Below, one piece after another: positions 49,917-60,147 of a stretch of 64,000 bases of DNA. The notes under the pieces are model-generated. The model made no database searches. It was not told where the DNA came from and saw only the letters and a program-made list of their open reading frames with translations. Position 1 is the stretch's first letter, and every line of letters begins with the position of its first letter. The DNA is taken from positions 2,499,811-2,563,810 of the forward strand of contig NZ_QCZE01000001.1 of NCBI RefSeq assembly GCF_003075035.1. The letters are read 5' to 3'. The position numbers and the translations under genes were made by a program. This DNA is from Zobellella maritima. GTDB taxonomy: Bacteria > Pseudomonadota > Gammaproteobacteria > Enterobacterales > Aeromonadaceae.

Positions 49917-51155
49917 TCAGCCGTGGGGAGCGACGACCAGACAATCCATCCCCCGACGGGACAGGCTCCGGCAGGCATTGCGCGCCTGTTTCTCCTGCAG
50001 ACCCACCAGACGGGCACGAAACAGCTTGCGATTACTGATTTCCACCTCGCTGACCGCCACCTGCCCCTGCACCCATCTGGTGGCGGCAACTGCCTGAGCC
50101 CTGGCCTGGTCTTGACCACGGTAGGAACCAACCTGAACAGCCCAGCCCGATCCCAGGGGAGCTTCGCTCTTTTCGGTCGGAACCGGCAGGACCTCCCGTT
50201 GCAATACCACCGTATCCGTCGACTTGCTGATCAGGGGCGCTGGTTTGATCTCGTATTTAGGGGCCTCCGGGGCTTGCGGGCTGATCTGTGGCTGAGCGGA
50301 AACCTCCTTGGTTACCCTTTGCGCAACCCGCTGCTGCGCCGAGGCACGGACAAACCCGCGATCGAGTAATTGGGCCATATGCTGATCACGAGAGTGGGCT
50401 GTCTGCCCCCCCATCACCACGGCGACCAGCCGCTTTTCGCCTCGCTTGGCCGAAGTGGCCACATTGAAACCCGAGGCTCGGATATAGCCGGTCTTCAGGC
50501 CGTCGACTCCCTGATAGCTGCGCACTATCCGGTTATGGCTGGTATAGGTCTTGCCACGATAACGGAAGGAGGGAGCCGAGAAATAATGATAATACTTGGG
50601 AAAGTCCTGCATCAGCCGCTGTGCCAGGGTCGCCATATCCCGAGCCGAACTCTTCTGCTGACTGTCAGGCAAACCGGAGGCATTGCGGAACTGGGTATCC
50701 TTCATCTTCATCTCGCGAGCCTTGTCGGTCATCATCCGGGCAAAGTTGCGTTCGCTGCCTCCCAAGGCTTCCGCCACCACCACGGCGACATCATTGGCCG
50801 AACGCACTATCAGGGCAGGAATGGCGTCACGCACCAGGATACCATCCCCCGCCCGCAGGCTCAGGTTGGTCTGTGGCATGGATGCAGCATGGCCAGACAC
50901 CCTTAGCTTGCTGGCCAGGGTCAACTTGCCTTGCTCCATGGCCTCGAACAACAGATAGAGGGTCATCATCTTGGTCAGAGAGGCAGGGTAACGGGGAGCA
51001 TCGGCATGGGCGGCATGCAAGATCTCTCCCGTATTGGCATCCACCACAATGGCGGCATAACGGGGATTAGCCTGAGCCTGAGTAAACAGGGAGATAAACA
51101 ACATGGTTGCCAGGATAAAATATCCCTTCTTCCCTGCACGTTTTAAAGCAAACAT
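49917..51155 (-). CDS. D-alanyl-D-alanine carboxypeptidase (S11) with C-terminal SPOR domain
   Basis: 412 residues: signal peptide (cleavage after QAQA, about 29), a penicillin-binding serine peptidase domain with SLTK (nucleophile motif SxxK), SAN and KTG (VDGLKTGYI), a Pro/Gln-rich linker (about 275-330) and a C-terminal SPOR domain (about 335-410) ending CLVVAPHG. It trims the terminal D-Ala of peptidoglycan pentapeptides. The SPOR domain should bring it to denuded septal glycan. E. coli DacA/C/D lack SPOR, so this is a distinct architecture, close to one known in alphaproteobacteria and some marine gammaproteobacteria. Confidence 0.88.
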   Translation of the reverse strand: MFALKRAGKKGYFILATMLFISLFTQAQANPRYAAIVVDANTGEILHAAHADAPRYPASLTKMMTLYLLFEAMEQGKLTLASKLRVSGHAASMPQTNLSLRAGDGILVRDAIPALIVRSANDVAVVVAEALGGSERNFARMMTDKAREMKMKDTQFRNASGLPDSQQKSSARDMATLAQRLMQDFPKYYHYFSAPSFRYRGKTYTSHNRIVRSYQGVDGLKTGYIRASGFNVATSAKRGEKRLVAVVMGGQTAHSRDQHMAQLLDRGFVRASAQQRVAQRVTKEVSAQPQISPQAPEAPKYEIKPAPLISKSTDTVVLQREVLPVPTEKSEAPLGSGWAVQVGSYRGQDQARAQAVAATRWVQGQVAVSEVEISNRKLFRARLVGLQEKQARNACRSLSRRGMDCLVVAPHG

Positions 51156-51396
51156 GGGATCTACCCTCTCTGAATGTTGAAAAAGCCGGCAGAAATTACG
51201 TGATGAACATCATGCTGTCCAGCTTTACTCTTTTATTTTCTCCTACCTCTGACGCCGGGTCGCACAGACGCAACAGCATTTGGAACCAAGCGACAAAACC
51301 TGTCCGTTGCAGAGTTGGATACCCTAATCATATATCGCAATTGACGCTTGTGGAGCCCCCAACACATCCTAATTGTCGTTATCAAGAAACCGGCAA

Positions 51397-51420
51397 AAGA
51401 AAGGCGCCGAACGGCGCCTG
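51397..51420 (-). terminator. Terminator of metH
   Basis: AGGCGCC / GGCGCCT stem with a 4-base loop, 16 bases after the metH stop, followed on the minus strand by TTTCTTTT. The gap 51156-51396 between it and the carboxypeptidase start holds no other gene; it presumably contains the carboxypeptidase promoter. Confidence 0.8.
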
Positions 51421-51435
51421 TCTTTGGCTTTTAGT

Positions 51436-54400
51436 CTATTCACTCAGGTTGGGCGCCAGCCACTTCTCGGCTTCCTCGCGGGTCATGCCCTTGCGTTCGG
51501 CATAATCCAGCAGCTGATCCTCCTGGATCTGTGCCACCGCAAAATAGCGGGTATTTGGGTAGGAGAAATAAAAACCTGATACCGCCGCCCCCGGCCACAT
51601 GGCAAACGATTCGGTCAGCTTCATACCGATGCGGGCCTCGACGTCCAGCAGCTTCCAGAGGGTCCCTTTTTCGGTATGCTCCGGGCAGGCCGGATAGCCG
51701 GGCGCCGGGCGGATGCCCCGGTATTTCTCCCGGATCAGCTCATCATTGCTGAGATCCTCGTCCGGGTCATAGCCCCAGTACTCCCTGCGCACCAGCAGGT
51801 GCATGTATTCAGCAAAGGCCTCGGCCAGTCGATCGGCCACTGCGCTGGCCATGATGGCATTGTAATCGTCGTGGGCGTCCTTGTAGCGCTGCACGATATC
51901 GTCCTCGCCGATGCCGCCGGTCACCGCAAAACCGCCGATATAATCAGGCTTGCTGCCCTTGGGGGCCACATAATCGGCCAGGCAGTAATTCGGGAAGCCA
52001 TCTTTCTTCTCGGTCTGCTGACGCAAAAAGCGCAGTGTGTGCAATACCTGTGAGCGGCTCTCGTCAGTATAGATCTCCACATCGTCACCCACGCTGTTGG
52101 CCGGAAACAGCCCGATAACACCGGCGCAGCTCAGCTCGCCATCGGCTGCCAGCTTGTCCAGCAGGTCATTGGCATCGGCAAACAGCCGCTTGGCTTCTTC
52201 ACCCACTACCTCGTCCTCGAGGATACGTGGATACTTGCCCGCCAGCGACCAGGTGAGGAAGAAGGGCGTCCAGTCGATGTAGTCGCGCAGCACCGAGATA
52301 GGCACATCGTGAAACTCGTGAATACCCGGTTTCGCCGGCACCGGTGGGGTATAGGCCTGCCAGTCGATGGCCACCGGATTGGCTCTGGCCTGGGCCAGGG
52401 TCACCGGCCGGGTGCGCGGCTGTTTGCGGGCATGCTGATCACGCACCAGTTCGTATTCCTTGTCGAGCCGCTCGACGAAAGCCGGTTTATTGGTTTCACT
52501 CAGCAGGCTCTGCACCACGCCCACGGCGCGTGAAGCATTGGACACATAGACCACCGGCTCATCATAGTTCTGCTCTATCTTGACCGCAGTATGGGCCTTG
52601 GAAGTCGTGGCTCCGCCGATCAGCAGCGGAATGGTAAAGCCCTGGCGCTGCATTTCCTTGGCCACATGCACCATTTCGTCCAGCGACGGGGTGATCAGGC
52701 CGGACAGGCCGATCATGTCCGCATTGGTTTCCCGGGCGGTCTTGAGGATGGTCTCGCAAGACACCATCACCCCCAGATCCACCACCTCATAATTGTTGCA
52801 CTGCAGTACCACACCGACTATATTCTTGCCGATATCGTGTACATCGCCCTTCACCGTCGCCATGACTACCTTGCCGTTGGTCTGGCCGACCTGCTTGGTA
52901 GCCTCGATATAGGGATTGAGGTAGGCCACCGCCCGCTTCATCACCCGGGCCGATTTCACCACCTGGGGCAGGAACATCTTGCCTTCGCCGAACAGGTCAC
53001 CGACCACGTTCATGCCGTCCATCAGCGGGCCCTCGATCACATCGAGTGGCCGGGACGCCTGCTGGCGGGCCTCTTCGGTATCTTCTTCGATGAAGTCGGT
53101 CAGCCCCTTGACCAAGGAATGGGCCAGCCGCTTGTTCACCGGCCAGCTGCGCCACTCCAGATCCCGGGCGTCGTTGGCCTGCCCGCCGCTGTTGCGATAA
53201 CGCTCGGCGACTTCAAGCAGCGCCTCGGTGGCATCGTCATTCAGGTTGAGTACCACCGCCTCGACCTTTTCCTTGAGCTCGGGATCTATGTCCTCATAGA
53301 TGGCCAGCTGGCCGGCGTTGACAATGCCCATGTCCATACCGTTGCGAATGGCATGGTAAAGGAAGACGGCGTGAATGGCCTCACGTACCGGTTCGTTGCC
53401 GCGGAACGAAAACGACACGTTGGACACACCGCCGGAAATCATGGCGTGGGGCAGGTTGTCCTTGATATCCTTCACCGCCTCGATAAAGTCCACCGCGTAG
53501 TTGTTGTGCTCGTCGATGCCGGTGGCCACGGCGAAGATGTTGGGGTCGAAGATGATGTCTTCCGGTGGAAAACCCACCTTGTCCACCAGCACCCGGTAGG
53601 CCCGCTCACAAATTTCAAACTTGCGCTCCCGGGTATCGGCCTGACCCACCTCGTCAAACGCCATGACGATCACGGCCGCCCCGTAGCGACGCACCAGTCG
53701 GGCCTGCTCGATAAACTTTTCTTCCCCTTCCTTCATGGAGATGGAGTTGACGATGCCCTTGCCCTGTATGCACTTGAGGCCGGCCTCGATCACTTCCCAC
53801 TTGGAGGAATCGATCATGATCGGCACCCGGGAGATATCCGGCTCACCGGCGATCAGGTTGAGAAAGCGACTCATACAGGCCTCGGCATCGAGCATGCCCT
53901 CGTCCATGTTGATGTCGATGATCTGGGCGCCGTTTTCCACCTGCTGCAACGCCACTTCCAGCGCCTCGTCGTATTTATCTTCCTTGATCAGCCGCTTGAA
54001 TTTGGCCGAGCCGGTGACGTTGGTACGTTCGCCCACGTTCACGAAGATGCTCTCGGGCGTGATCTGCACCGGCTCCAGGCCGGACAGCCGACAGGCAACC
54101 GGCAGCTCGGGCAGTTTACGCGGCGCTATGCCTTTCACCGCCTCGGCCATGGCCCGAATATGCTCGGGGGTTGAGCCACAGCAGCCGCCCACCAGGTTGA
54201 GGAAACCGCTTTCGGCCCACTCCCTGATATGGCCGGCCATTTCGTCGGCTTCAAGGTCGTATTCACCGAAGGCATTGGGCAGGCCGGCATTGGGGTGGGC
54301 CGACACATAGGTCTCGCTGATGCGCGACAGCTCGGCCACATACTGGCGCAACTCGTCCGGCCCCAGGGCGCAGTTCAGGCCGAAGGAAATAGGCCGTGCG

Positions 54401-55116
54401 TGGCGCAGGGAGTGGTAGAAGGCTTCTGTGGTCTGGCCGGTCAGGGTACGGCCCGAGGCGTCGGTGATGGTGCCGGAGATCATCACCGGCAGGCGAATAC
54501 CACGCTGGTCGAATACCCCTTCGATGGCGAACACCGCCGCCTTGGCATTGAGGGTATCGAAGATGGTTTCGATCATCAGTAAATCGGCGCCGCCGTCGAT
54601 CAATGCCTCGGTCGCTTCGGTGTAGGCCTCGACCAGCCGATCGAAGCTGATGTTGCGGTAACCGGGATCGTTGACATCCGGAGAAATGGAGGCGGTTCTG
54701 TTGGTCGGTCCCAGCACCCCGGCGACAAAGCGCGGCTTCTGCGGCTCTTTCGCGGTCCATTCGTCGGCCACCCGCCGTGCCAGTCGGGCCGCCTCCAGGT
54801 TGATTTCAGCCGCCAGGGATTCCATCTGGTAATCCGCCATGGCGATGGTGGTGGCGTTGAAGGTGTTGGTTTCGATGATATCGGCACCGGCAGCAAAATA
54901 ATCACTATGGATCTGTGCGATGATTTCAGGCTGGGTCAGTACCAGCAGATCATTGTTGCCCTTGAGATCCGAGGCCCAGTCGGCGAACCGCTCGCCTCGG
55001 TAGGCGGCCTCATCCAGCCGGTAGGACTGGATCATGGTGCCCATGCCGCCATCTATGATCAAAATGCGTTCGGCGAGCGCCTGCTCGAGTTGGGAAAAAA
55101 CCGGGGACTTGGACAC
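51436..55116 (-). CDS. metH: Cobalamin-dependent methionine synthase (GTG start)
   Basis: 1226 residues with all four modules in order: homocysteine domain (zinc cysteines in [10 protein letters not shown] and [10 protein letters not shown]), pterin/methyltetrahydrofolate domain, cobalamin domain with [13 protein letters not shown] (B12-binding His), and activation domain with [15 protein letters not shown] (AdoMet binding). I chose GTG at 55116 because AGGAG lies 6 bases upstream and the N-terminus then matches the family; the ATG 26 codons earlier has no such support. Transfers methyl from folate to homocysteine. No cobalamin riboswitch was recognised upstream. Confidence 0.97.
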   Translation of the reverse strand: MSKSPVFSQLEQALAERILIIDGGMGTMIQSYRLDEAAYRGERFADWASDLKGNNDLLVLTQPEIIAQIHSDYFAAGADIIETNTFNATTIAMADYQMESLAAEINLEAARLARRVADEWTAKEPQKPRFVAGVLGPTNRTASISPDVNDPGYRNISFDRLVEAYTEATEALIDGGADLLMIETIFDTLNAKAAVFAIEGVFDQRGIRLPVMISGTITDASGRTLTGQTTEAFYHSLRHARPISFGLNCALGPDELRQYVAELSRISETYVSAHPNAGLPNAFGEYDLEADEMAGHIREWAESGFLNLVGGCCGSTPEHIRAMAEAVKGIAPRKLPELPVACRLSGLEPVQITPESIFVNVGERTNVTGSAKFKRLIKEDKYDEALEVALQQVENGAQIIDINMDEGMLDAEACMSRFLNLIAGEPDISRVPIMIDSSKWEVIEAGLKCIQGKGIVNSISMKEGEEKFIEQARLVRRYGAAVIVMAFDEVGQADTRERKFEICERAYRVLVDKVGFPPEDIIFDPNIFAVATGIDEHNNYAVDFIEAVKDIKDNLPHAMISGGVSNVSFSFRGNEPVREAIHAVFLYHAIRNGMDMGIVNAGQLAIYEDIDPELKEKVEAVVLNLNDDATEALLEVAERYRNSGGQANDARDLEWRSWPVNKRLAHSLVKGLTDFIEEDTEEARQQASRPLDVIEGPLMDGMNVVGDLFGEGKMFLPQVVKSARVMKRAVAYLNPYIEATKQVGQTNGKVVMATVKGDVHDIGKNIVGVVLQCNNYEVVDLGVMVSCETILKTARETNADMIGLSGLITPSLDEMVHVAKEMQRQGFTIPLLIGGATTSKAHTAVKIEQNYDEPVVYVSNASRAVGVVQSLLSETNKPAFVERLDKEYELVRDQHARKQPRTRPVTLAQARANPVAIDWQAYTPPVPAKPGIHEFHDVPISVLRDYIDWTPFFLTWSLAGKYPRILEDEVVGEEAKRLFADANDLLDKLAADGELSCAGVIGLFPANSVGDDVEIYTDESRSQVLHTLRFLRQQTEKKDGFPNYCLADYVAPKGSKPDYIGGFAVTGGIGEDDIVQRYKDAHDDYNAIMASAVADRLAEAFAEYMHLLVRREYWGYDPDEDLSNDELIREKYRGIRPAPGYPACPEHTEKGTLWKLLDVEARIGMKLTESFAMWPGAAVSGFYFSYPNTRYFAVAQIQEDQLLDYAERKGMTREEAEKWLAPNLSE

Positions 55117-55389
55117 TTTTGACTCCTGTAACAACATGATTCCTGCGGGCGGACTCCATGCTATCACAAAAATGATCATTAGAAATCCAGCCATCCATAA
55201 GGCCAGCGAAGTCGATTTCCGGAATCTCGCGAGCTAACCAGAAAAGCGCCCAAATATTTAATTAAATAGCCTCTGAAATGGCAGTTTTCACTAGAGACCG
55301 GCAGCAGAAATAGGGCAAACTATGCGCATCCGGCAAAGACCGGAAATCTAGCTTGCAAATGACTAACAATAACAACTGGAAGTGCCTAA

Positions 55390-56676
55390 ATGAGCGTCTA
55401 CTACACCCTGTGTATTTTAGCGGCTATGGCGATTACCATCGCCTTTGTCAATCAGTATATAACGAGAATACAAACCACCATTGCCATCACCTCGGGTGCC
55501 CTGGCCATTTCGATCCTGATGTTGATCCTGGGGAAAACCACCTGGCCCGAGCTGCAGTTGCATGCGGTCGCCACCCTCGAGACGGTTGATTTCGGCGATT
55601 TTCTACTGAAGGGGATCCTCGGCTTCCTGCTGTTTGCCGGTGGACTGGGCATCAACCTGTCTGCACTCAAAACCCAGAAATGGGAAATTACCACCCTGGT
55701 TGCCCTCGGGGTCTTGCTGTCGACCCTGGTGGTGGCCGCCGGTCTCTGGCTGCTGGCCTTTATCGCCGCCATCCCCCTGCCTTTTGTCTATTGCCTGCTG
55801 TTTGGGGCCCTTATATCACCTACAGATCCCATCGCCGTGCTGGCGATCGTCAAGAAGCTGGGAGCGCCTGAGCAGATTGCCATCCAGGTTGAAGGCGAGT
55901 CGCTGTTTAACGATGGTATCGGCCTGGTGGTATTCCTGACCATCTTCGCCGTGGCCTTCAACGGCCATGAGACCAGCATGGGCTCGGTCCTGGCCCTGTT
56001 TACCCATGAAGCCATCGGCGGCATCCTGTTCGGCGGCCTGCTTGGGCTGATGTCTCATATCATGATCAGCGCCACCGATGATGGTTCCATGGAGCTGCTG
56101 ATGACGTTGTGCATACCGACAGCCGGTTTTGCCATCGCCAATATGCTGGGTGTTTCCGGTGCCCTGGCCATGGTGGTCGCCGGCATCATGATCGGCAACT
56201 GGACCCGTCATACCGGTTTCAGCGAACAGAGCCAGAAATATCTGGATCACTTCTGGCACCTGATGGACGAATTCCTCAACGCCCTCTTGTTCCTGCTGAT
56301 CGGCCTGGCCATGCTACTGGTGCAGTTTCACTGGCAGGCCTGGATCCTGGTACTGCTGTCCATCCCCCTGGTGCTGGCGGCCCGCTTTGTCAGCGTTGCC
56401 GTCCCTTACCTGGGATTCCGCCGCTTTCGCAGCTACAACAAGTACTCGGTGCGTATCCTGACCTGGGGCGGCTTGCGCGGCGGCCTGTCACTGGCCATGG
56501 CATTGTCGATCCCGGCCGGCATCAAACTTGGGGCCAGTGGCCAGGTTGAGCTGCGCGATCTGATCCTGATGATGACCTACGCCATCGTGATTTTCTCGAT
56601 CATAGTGCAGGGTATGACCATCACCCCCATGATCAACAAGGCCAAGGCACTCGAAAAGCCCGGGGTCTTCGGCTGA
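55390..56676 (+). CDS. CPA1-family Na+(K+)/H+ antiporter (NhaP type)
   Basis: 428 residues with about 12 membrane helices. CPA1 hallmarks: SPTDPIAVLAIVKKLG, the ion-binding ESLFNDGIGLVVFL, and TWGGLRGGLSLAMALSIP near the C-terminus. Exchanges Na+ or K+ for protons in pH and salt homeostasis; ion preference is not readable. It lacks the long cytosolic C-terminal domain of some NhaP2 proteins. GGAAG precedes the ATG. Divergent from metH. The 273-base gap to metH contains no other recognised element. Confidence 0.9.
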   Translation: MSVYYTLCILAAMAITIAFVNQYITRIQTTIAITSGALAISILMLILGKTTWPELQLHAVATLETVDFGDFLLKGILGFLLFAGGLGINLSALKTQKWEITTLVALGVLLSTLVVAAGLWLLAFIAAIPLPFVYCLLFGALISPTDPIAVLAIVKKLGAPEQIAIQVEGESLFNDGIGLVVFLTIFAVAFNGHETSMGSVLALFTHEAIGGILFGGLLGLMSHIMISATDDGSMELLMTLCIPTAGFAIANMLGVSGALAMVVAGIMIGNWTRHTGFSEQSQKYLDHFWHLMDEFLNALLFLLIGLAMLLVQFHWQAWILVLLSIPLVLAARFVSVAVPYLGFRRFRSYNKYSVRILTWGGLRGGLSLAMALSIPAGIKLGASGQVELRDLILMMTYAIVIFSIIVQGMTITPMINKAKALEKPGVFG

Positions 56677-56698
56677 CATAAAGGTCCGGTATCACCCA

Positions 56699-56741
56699 GC
56701 AACAGGCCCGGCGCCCCCCTGTTTCGCCAGGCCCTGTTGTT
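56699..56741. terminator. Possible terminator between the antiporter and metA
   Basis: CAACAGG / CCTGTTG arms with imperfect inner pairing, between two convergent genes. No long T-run, so support is modest. Confidence 0.4.
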
Positions 56742-56767
56742 ACGGCTGCCTCCGGCCGCAGAGATAG

Positions 56768-57712
56768 TCAGAAACGGGTAAGGGTCTGCCCCTCGGCACT
56801 CAGGGTACGCAGATCGTAAGGCGTCAGCTGGTAGACATGGTAATTCAGCCAGTTGGCGAACAGCAGATGCCCGTGGCTGCGCCAGGTCGCCCTTGGTGCA
56901 TTATTCGGGTTATCCTGGGGAAAGTAGTTTTCCGGAATGGCGGGCTCGAGCCCGGCCGACAGATCACGCAAGTACTCCCCGTGCAGGGTACCCGCATCGT
57001 ACTCGGGGTGGCCGGTGACAAATACCTGCCGCCGATCCGGGCTGACCGCCAGGTATACCCCAGCCCGCTCCGACGCCGCCAATATATTCAGATCGGTCCG
57101 CTTCCGGATAAGTTCGATTGGAAAGTCCGCATAACGGGAGTGGGGCGCCAGAAACACATCGTCAAAGCCCCTCACCAGGGGCTCGAATTCGGCCAGCTTC
57201 TGATGTTCGTAGACACCGGATAGCTTTTCCAGCCGGGTCTGCTTGTCGACCCCATACAGAATTTTCAATGCCGCCTGCACCGCCCAGCATAAAAACAGGG
57301 TGGAAGTCACATGGCTTTTCGCCCATTCGATCACCCGCTCTATTTTGTCCCAATAGAGTACATCACAGAAATCGGTCAGCCCCAGGGGAGCACCGGTAAT
57401 AATCAGGCCATCATAATACTCGTCCTTGATCTGCTCGAAATCATAATAGAAGTTTTCCAGATGGGATTGCGGCGTATTCTTCGAAGCCCGGTCGTCGATA
57501 CGCAGCAGATCCACATCTATCTGCAGTGGCGAATTAGAGAGCATCCTCAGCAGCTGGTTTTCGGTTTCTATTTTTTTGGGCATCAAGTTAAGCAGCAGTA
57601 CCCGCATGGTACGGATATCCTGATGGGCAGCACGGGACTCCGTCATCACAAAAATATTTTCCTGAGTCAGGACATTGGCCGCGGGCAGGCGATCCGGGAT
57701 CTTGATGGGCAT
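56768..57712 (-). CDS. metA: Homoserine O-succinyltransferase
   Basis: 314 residues starting [20 protein letters not shown], a full-length MetA. The nucleophile Cys lies in [12 protein letters not shown], and the catalytic His/Glu are in VTGHPEYD. It acylates homoserine at the first methionine-specific step; succinyl versus acetyl donor is inferred from the group, not proven. The frame opens 14 codons upstream, but the ATG at 57712 has GGGAG upstream and the conserved N-terminus. Tandem MetJ-like boxes lie 29 bases upstream. Confidence 0.95.
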   Translation of the reverse strand: MPIKIPDRLPAANVLTQENIFVMTESRAAHQDIRTMRVLLLNLMPKKIETENQLLRMLSNSPLQIDVDLLRIDDRASKNTPQSHLENFYYDFEQIKDEYYDGLIITGAPLGLTDFCDVLYWDKIERVIEWAKSHVTSTLFLCWAVQAALKILYGVDKQTRLEKLSGVYEHQKLAEFEPLVRGFDDVFLAPHSRYADFPIELIRKRTDLNILAASERAGVYLAVSPDRRQVFVTGHPEYDAGTLHGEYLRDLSAGLEPAIPENYFPQDNPNNAPRATWRSHGHLLFANWLNYHVYQLTPYDLRTLSAEGQTLTRF

Positions 57713-57740
57713 GTGCTTACTCCCTGTACAGTATCGGTAA

Positions 57741-57764
57741 AAAAGTCTAGACATCCAGAAATCT
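57741..57764 (-). promoter_or_regulatory. metA: MetJ operator (three tandem met boxes) upstream of metA
   Basis: Three consecutive 8-mers on the plus strand, AAAAGTCT, AGACATCC and AGAAATCT, each match the met box AGACGTCT at 6 of 8 positions and abut exactly, as MetJ operators do. Predicted: repression of metA by MetJ-AdoMet when methionine is plentiful. Confidence 0.7.
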
Positions 57765-57855
57765 ACAACAAAGGCGTGGCGGTTGTCATCCCCGACATGG
57801 GCGGGACAGGCAAGTTGCGTTAGAATCCCGACAGAGCCATAACAAGGACACTATC

Positions 57856-59034
57856 ATGAACCCAGTGATTGAGCTGGTAAGTACCGGCGACGAAGTGCTG
57901 ACCGGATTAATTACCGACACCAATGCCGGCTGGCTGTCCCAGCAACTGCTGGAGCTGGGCTGGCAGGTCAGACGCCGCTTTACCGTTGGTGATGATAAGG
58001 CTGATCTGGTGCAACTGTTCGAGCAACGCAGCCATGAAGCGGATTTGGTCATAGTGAATGGGGGGCTGGGCCCCACTTCCGATGATATCAGCGCCCTGGC
58101 GATGGCCGAAGCGGCGGTTGTGCCCCTGGAACTGAACGAGCACTGGCTGGAGGTCATGCGCGCCAAATACAGTGCCCGCAATCGGCCCATGCCCGAGAGC
58201 AATATCAAGCAGGCCATGCTGCCCGCCGGTGCCGAGGTCATCGACAATCCGCTTGGCACCGCCTGTGGCTTTGCCGTCAAGCTCAACCGCGCCACCTTTA
58301 TCTTTACTCCGGGGGTACCATCCGAGCTGAAAAATATGATGCCCACAGAAATCGTGCCCCGCCTGGTCCGGCTGTTTGGCCTTCAAGGCGCCAACGAGGT
58401 ACGTCGCTTCTTCCTGTTCGGCCTGTCCGAATCAGGCCTGAGCGACCGTCTGGACAGCAAGAGCTGGCCACCGGGCATAACCCTGGGTTACCGCGCCAGC
58501 CTACCGACCATAGAGGTCAAGCTGATCATAGAGCAGGCCTCGCCCGCCGCCGTGCAGCAGGCAGAACAACAGTTGCTGGACGAGGTAGGCAGGCACCTGC
58601 TGGCAAGGGGAGAACTGGATTTCAAGACCAGCCTGGGCTCCTCGCTGGCCAACCGAAGTCTGACCCTGTTTGAAGAAGCCAGCGGCGGACGGCTGACGGA
58701 TACCATCAGCACCATCACCCCCGAGTTCGAAGGCCATTACCTGTGCGGCTTGCCCGACGAGGCTCGGGACTTGGCAACCTGGCTGCAGGGTTCCAGCCGG
58801 GAGTTGGCCCTGGCCATCGGTGCCGAAGGCCCCCAGGGTATTCCCCTGGCCCTGCTCACCGCCGACGGGTGCCATGCCCAGACGCTGAAAGTCCAGTTTC
58901 GCGATCCGCTCTCCCGCCGCAAGCTGCTGGCCTTCGCTGCCCTGGACATGCTGCGTCGCCATCTCGGCGGGCAGGAGGTGATGATCGACTACGATATCCT
59001 GCCCTGTAGCGAACGCCTGATACTGGCATCCTGA
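57856..59034 (+). CDS. CinA-like protein (YfaY type)
   Basis: 392 residues. The N-terminal molybdopterin-binding-like domain (about 1-170; STGDEVLTGLITDTNA, NGGLGPTSDD, FTPGVPSE) is the CinA ADP-ribose pyrophosphatase-type domain. The C-terminal part corresponds to the NMN deamidase domain, but the ESCTGG catalytic signature appears as EEASGG, so the serine is displaced and deamidase activity is doubtful, as in E. coli YfaY. AAGGA precedes the ATG. Monocistronic. Confidence 0.85.
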   Translation: MNPVIELVSTGDEVLTGLITDTNAGWLSQQLLELGWQVRRRFTVGDDKADLVQLFEQRSHEADLVIVNGGLGPTSDDISALAMAEAAVVPLELNEHWLEVMRAKYSARNRPMPESNIKQAMLPAGAEVIDNPLGTACGFAVKLNRATFIFTPGVPSELKNMMPTEIVPRLVRLFGLQGANEVRRFFLFGLSESGLSDRLDSKSWPPGITLGYRASLPTIEVKLIIEQASPAAVQQAEQQLLDEVGRHLLARGELDFKTSLGSSLANRSLTLFEEASGGRLTDTISTITPEFEGHYLCGLPDEARDLATWLQGSSRELALAIGAEGPQGIPLALLTADGCHAQTLKVQFRDPLSRRKLLAFAALDMLRRHLGGQEVMIDYDILPCSERLILAS

Positions 59035-59221
59035 CATAGGGAACCAAATAACTGTGCCACATTGCGCTACAGAGAGCAGGCCCTAACGCAGACTCTCCAT
59101 GCTCCCCCCTAGGAGCTTCGCCGCGCCAGGGACGGCGAAGCGGCAAATACGCTTTCCGATCATGATGCAGAGGATCTGCTCTGCGATATCCGCTCGTTGT
59201 CTCGAGTGATCGACTATTCGT
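59035..59221. other. Intergenic region with one hairpin
   Basis: Between two convergent genes. GCTTCGCCG (59115-59123) pairs with CGGCGAAGC (59133-59141) in a 9-bp stem without a T-run. An open frame without start codon (about 59113-59247) could be a gene remnant, but I do not recognise it. Confidence 0.45.
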
Positions 59222-59938
59222 TTATTCAAATCGGTCAGGGCGGATGAATGTCTTCACCAATACAGCACTCATCAAATTGCTCAGACGCTCGGCCAGAGGT
59301 GTGTGGAATAACCAGGCACCGGTGATCAGGGCCAGCGGCACCGACCCGCAGAAAAAGTCGGTAAGCCAATGGGCACCGGACAGTATCCTGGGCATGGCCA
59401 GTAACAGCACCAGGGGCGCAACGGCATAAAGATAGCGGCGGGGAAAACGATAACAAATAAACAGCAGATAGGTGGCAAATCCGATACCGTGATCGCTGGG
59501 GAAAGAGTCCCCCGAGGCATCTTTTGCCTTGATGTCCGGCACAAGCTGACTCACTCGAGTTGCATTCTCATGGCTCAGGGTCGGGCTGGCCCTCTCTATA
59601 GGCAGGGCTTTACCCGCCGCGGCCTGGATGGAAAAGGCACCGGCCATGAGCAGCAACAAACACAGCAGCCGCAATCGCTCACCCCAGGAAACCTGCCAGG
59701 CGTAACGGAATACAAACAACGTCATCAGCAAGGCCACGGCACCGTCTATCCAGCGCTGATTGACAAATGCCACCCCCTCGGCCCAACCGGGAACACTGGT
59801 CAGCAAGCCATTGAAAAACCAGAAAACGCCCTCGTCCAGCACCTGCCAATAACCGAAGAACCAGGAGAAAAATAATAAAAATGCCAGGCCATGAAGAATA
59901 CCGAGGCCTTTATAGTCCCATGTCATATTCAATATCAT
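59222..59938 (-). CDS. lpxT: PAP2-family phosphotransferase, LpxT-like
   Basis: 238 residues with about six membrane helices and the PAP2 signature in three parts: KALPIERASPTL, DASGDSFPSDHGIGF and SGAHWLTDFFCGSV. The combination of RASPTL, RVSQL and KDAS...DSFP.DHG closely follows E. coli LpxT, which transfers phosphate from undecaprenyl pyrophosphate to lipid A. A plain undecaprenyl-pyrophosphate or phosphatidate phosphatase is the alternative. Monocistronic; convergent with the cinA-like gene. Confidence 0.75.
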   Translation of the reverse strand: MILNMTWDYKGLGILHGLAFLLFFSWFFGYWQVLDEGVFWFFNGLLTSVPGWAEGVAFVNQRWIDGAVALLMTLFVFRYAWQVSWGERLRLLCLLLLMAGAFSIQAAAGKALPIERASPTLSHENATRVSQLVPDIKAKDASGDSFPSDHGIGFATYLLFICYRFPRRYLYAVAPLVLLLAMPRILSGAHWLTDFFCGSVPLALITGAWLFHTPLAERLSNLMSAVLVKTFIRPDRFE

Positions 59939-60017
59939 AAATCATGGATATAGAGCGCTATTTATATCAGAAAAAATAATTATTATCAGATAGGTAAGCG
60001 TAAAAACAATGTTGCCG

Positions 60018-60077
60018 GCAGTTTGAGGATTAGCCAATCCTCAAACTGCCCCTGAATCCGTCGAAAGGGTTCAGGGG
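60018..60077. repeat. Two adjacent perfect hairpins
   Basis: First hairpin: GCAGTTTGAGGATT / AATCCTCAAACTGC, 14-bp perfect stem, AGCC loop (60018-60049). Second: CCCCTGAATCC / GGGTTCAGGGG, 11 pairs including one G-T (60049-60077). Neither is followed by a T-run on either strand. They lie between the lpxT-like and deaminase genes. Confidence 0.75.
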
Positions 60078-60147
60078 GCAATGGGAAGCCAATACATCCG
60101 CTTCACCTTAACTAACCAGTATGGGGATTAACCACCGGTGTTATTGA

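Noticed and set aside
55117..55389. Possible cobalamin riboswitch or MetJ/MetR site upstream of metH
   Set aside because: I found no B12-box-like core, no tandem met boxes and no clear TGAA-N5-TTCA palindrome.
59113..59247. Frame without start codon reading GEAANTLSDHDAEDLLCD
   Set aside because: Could be a gene remnant, but no start, no ribosome site and no recognised family; too weak to call.
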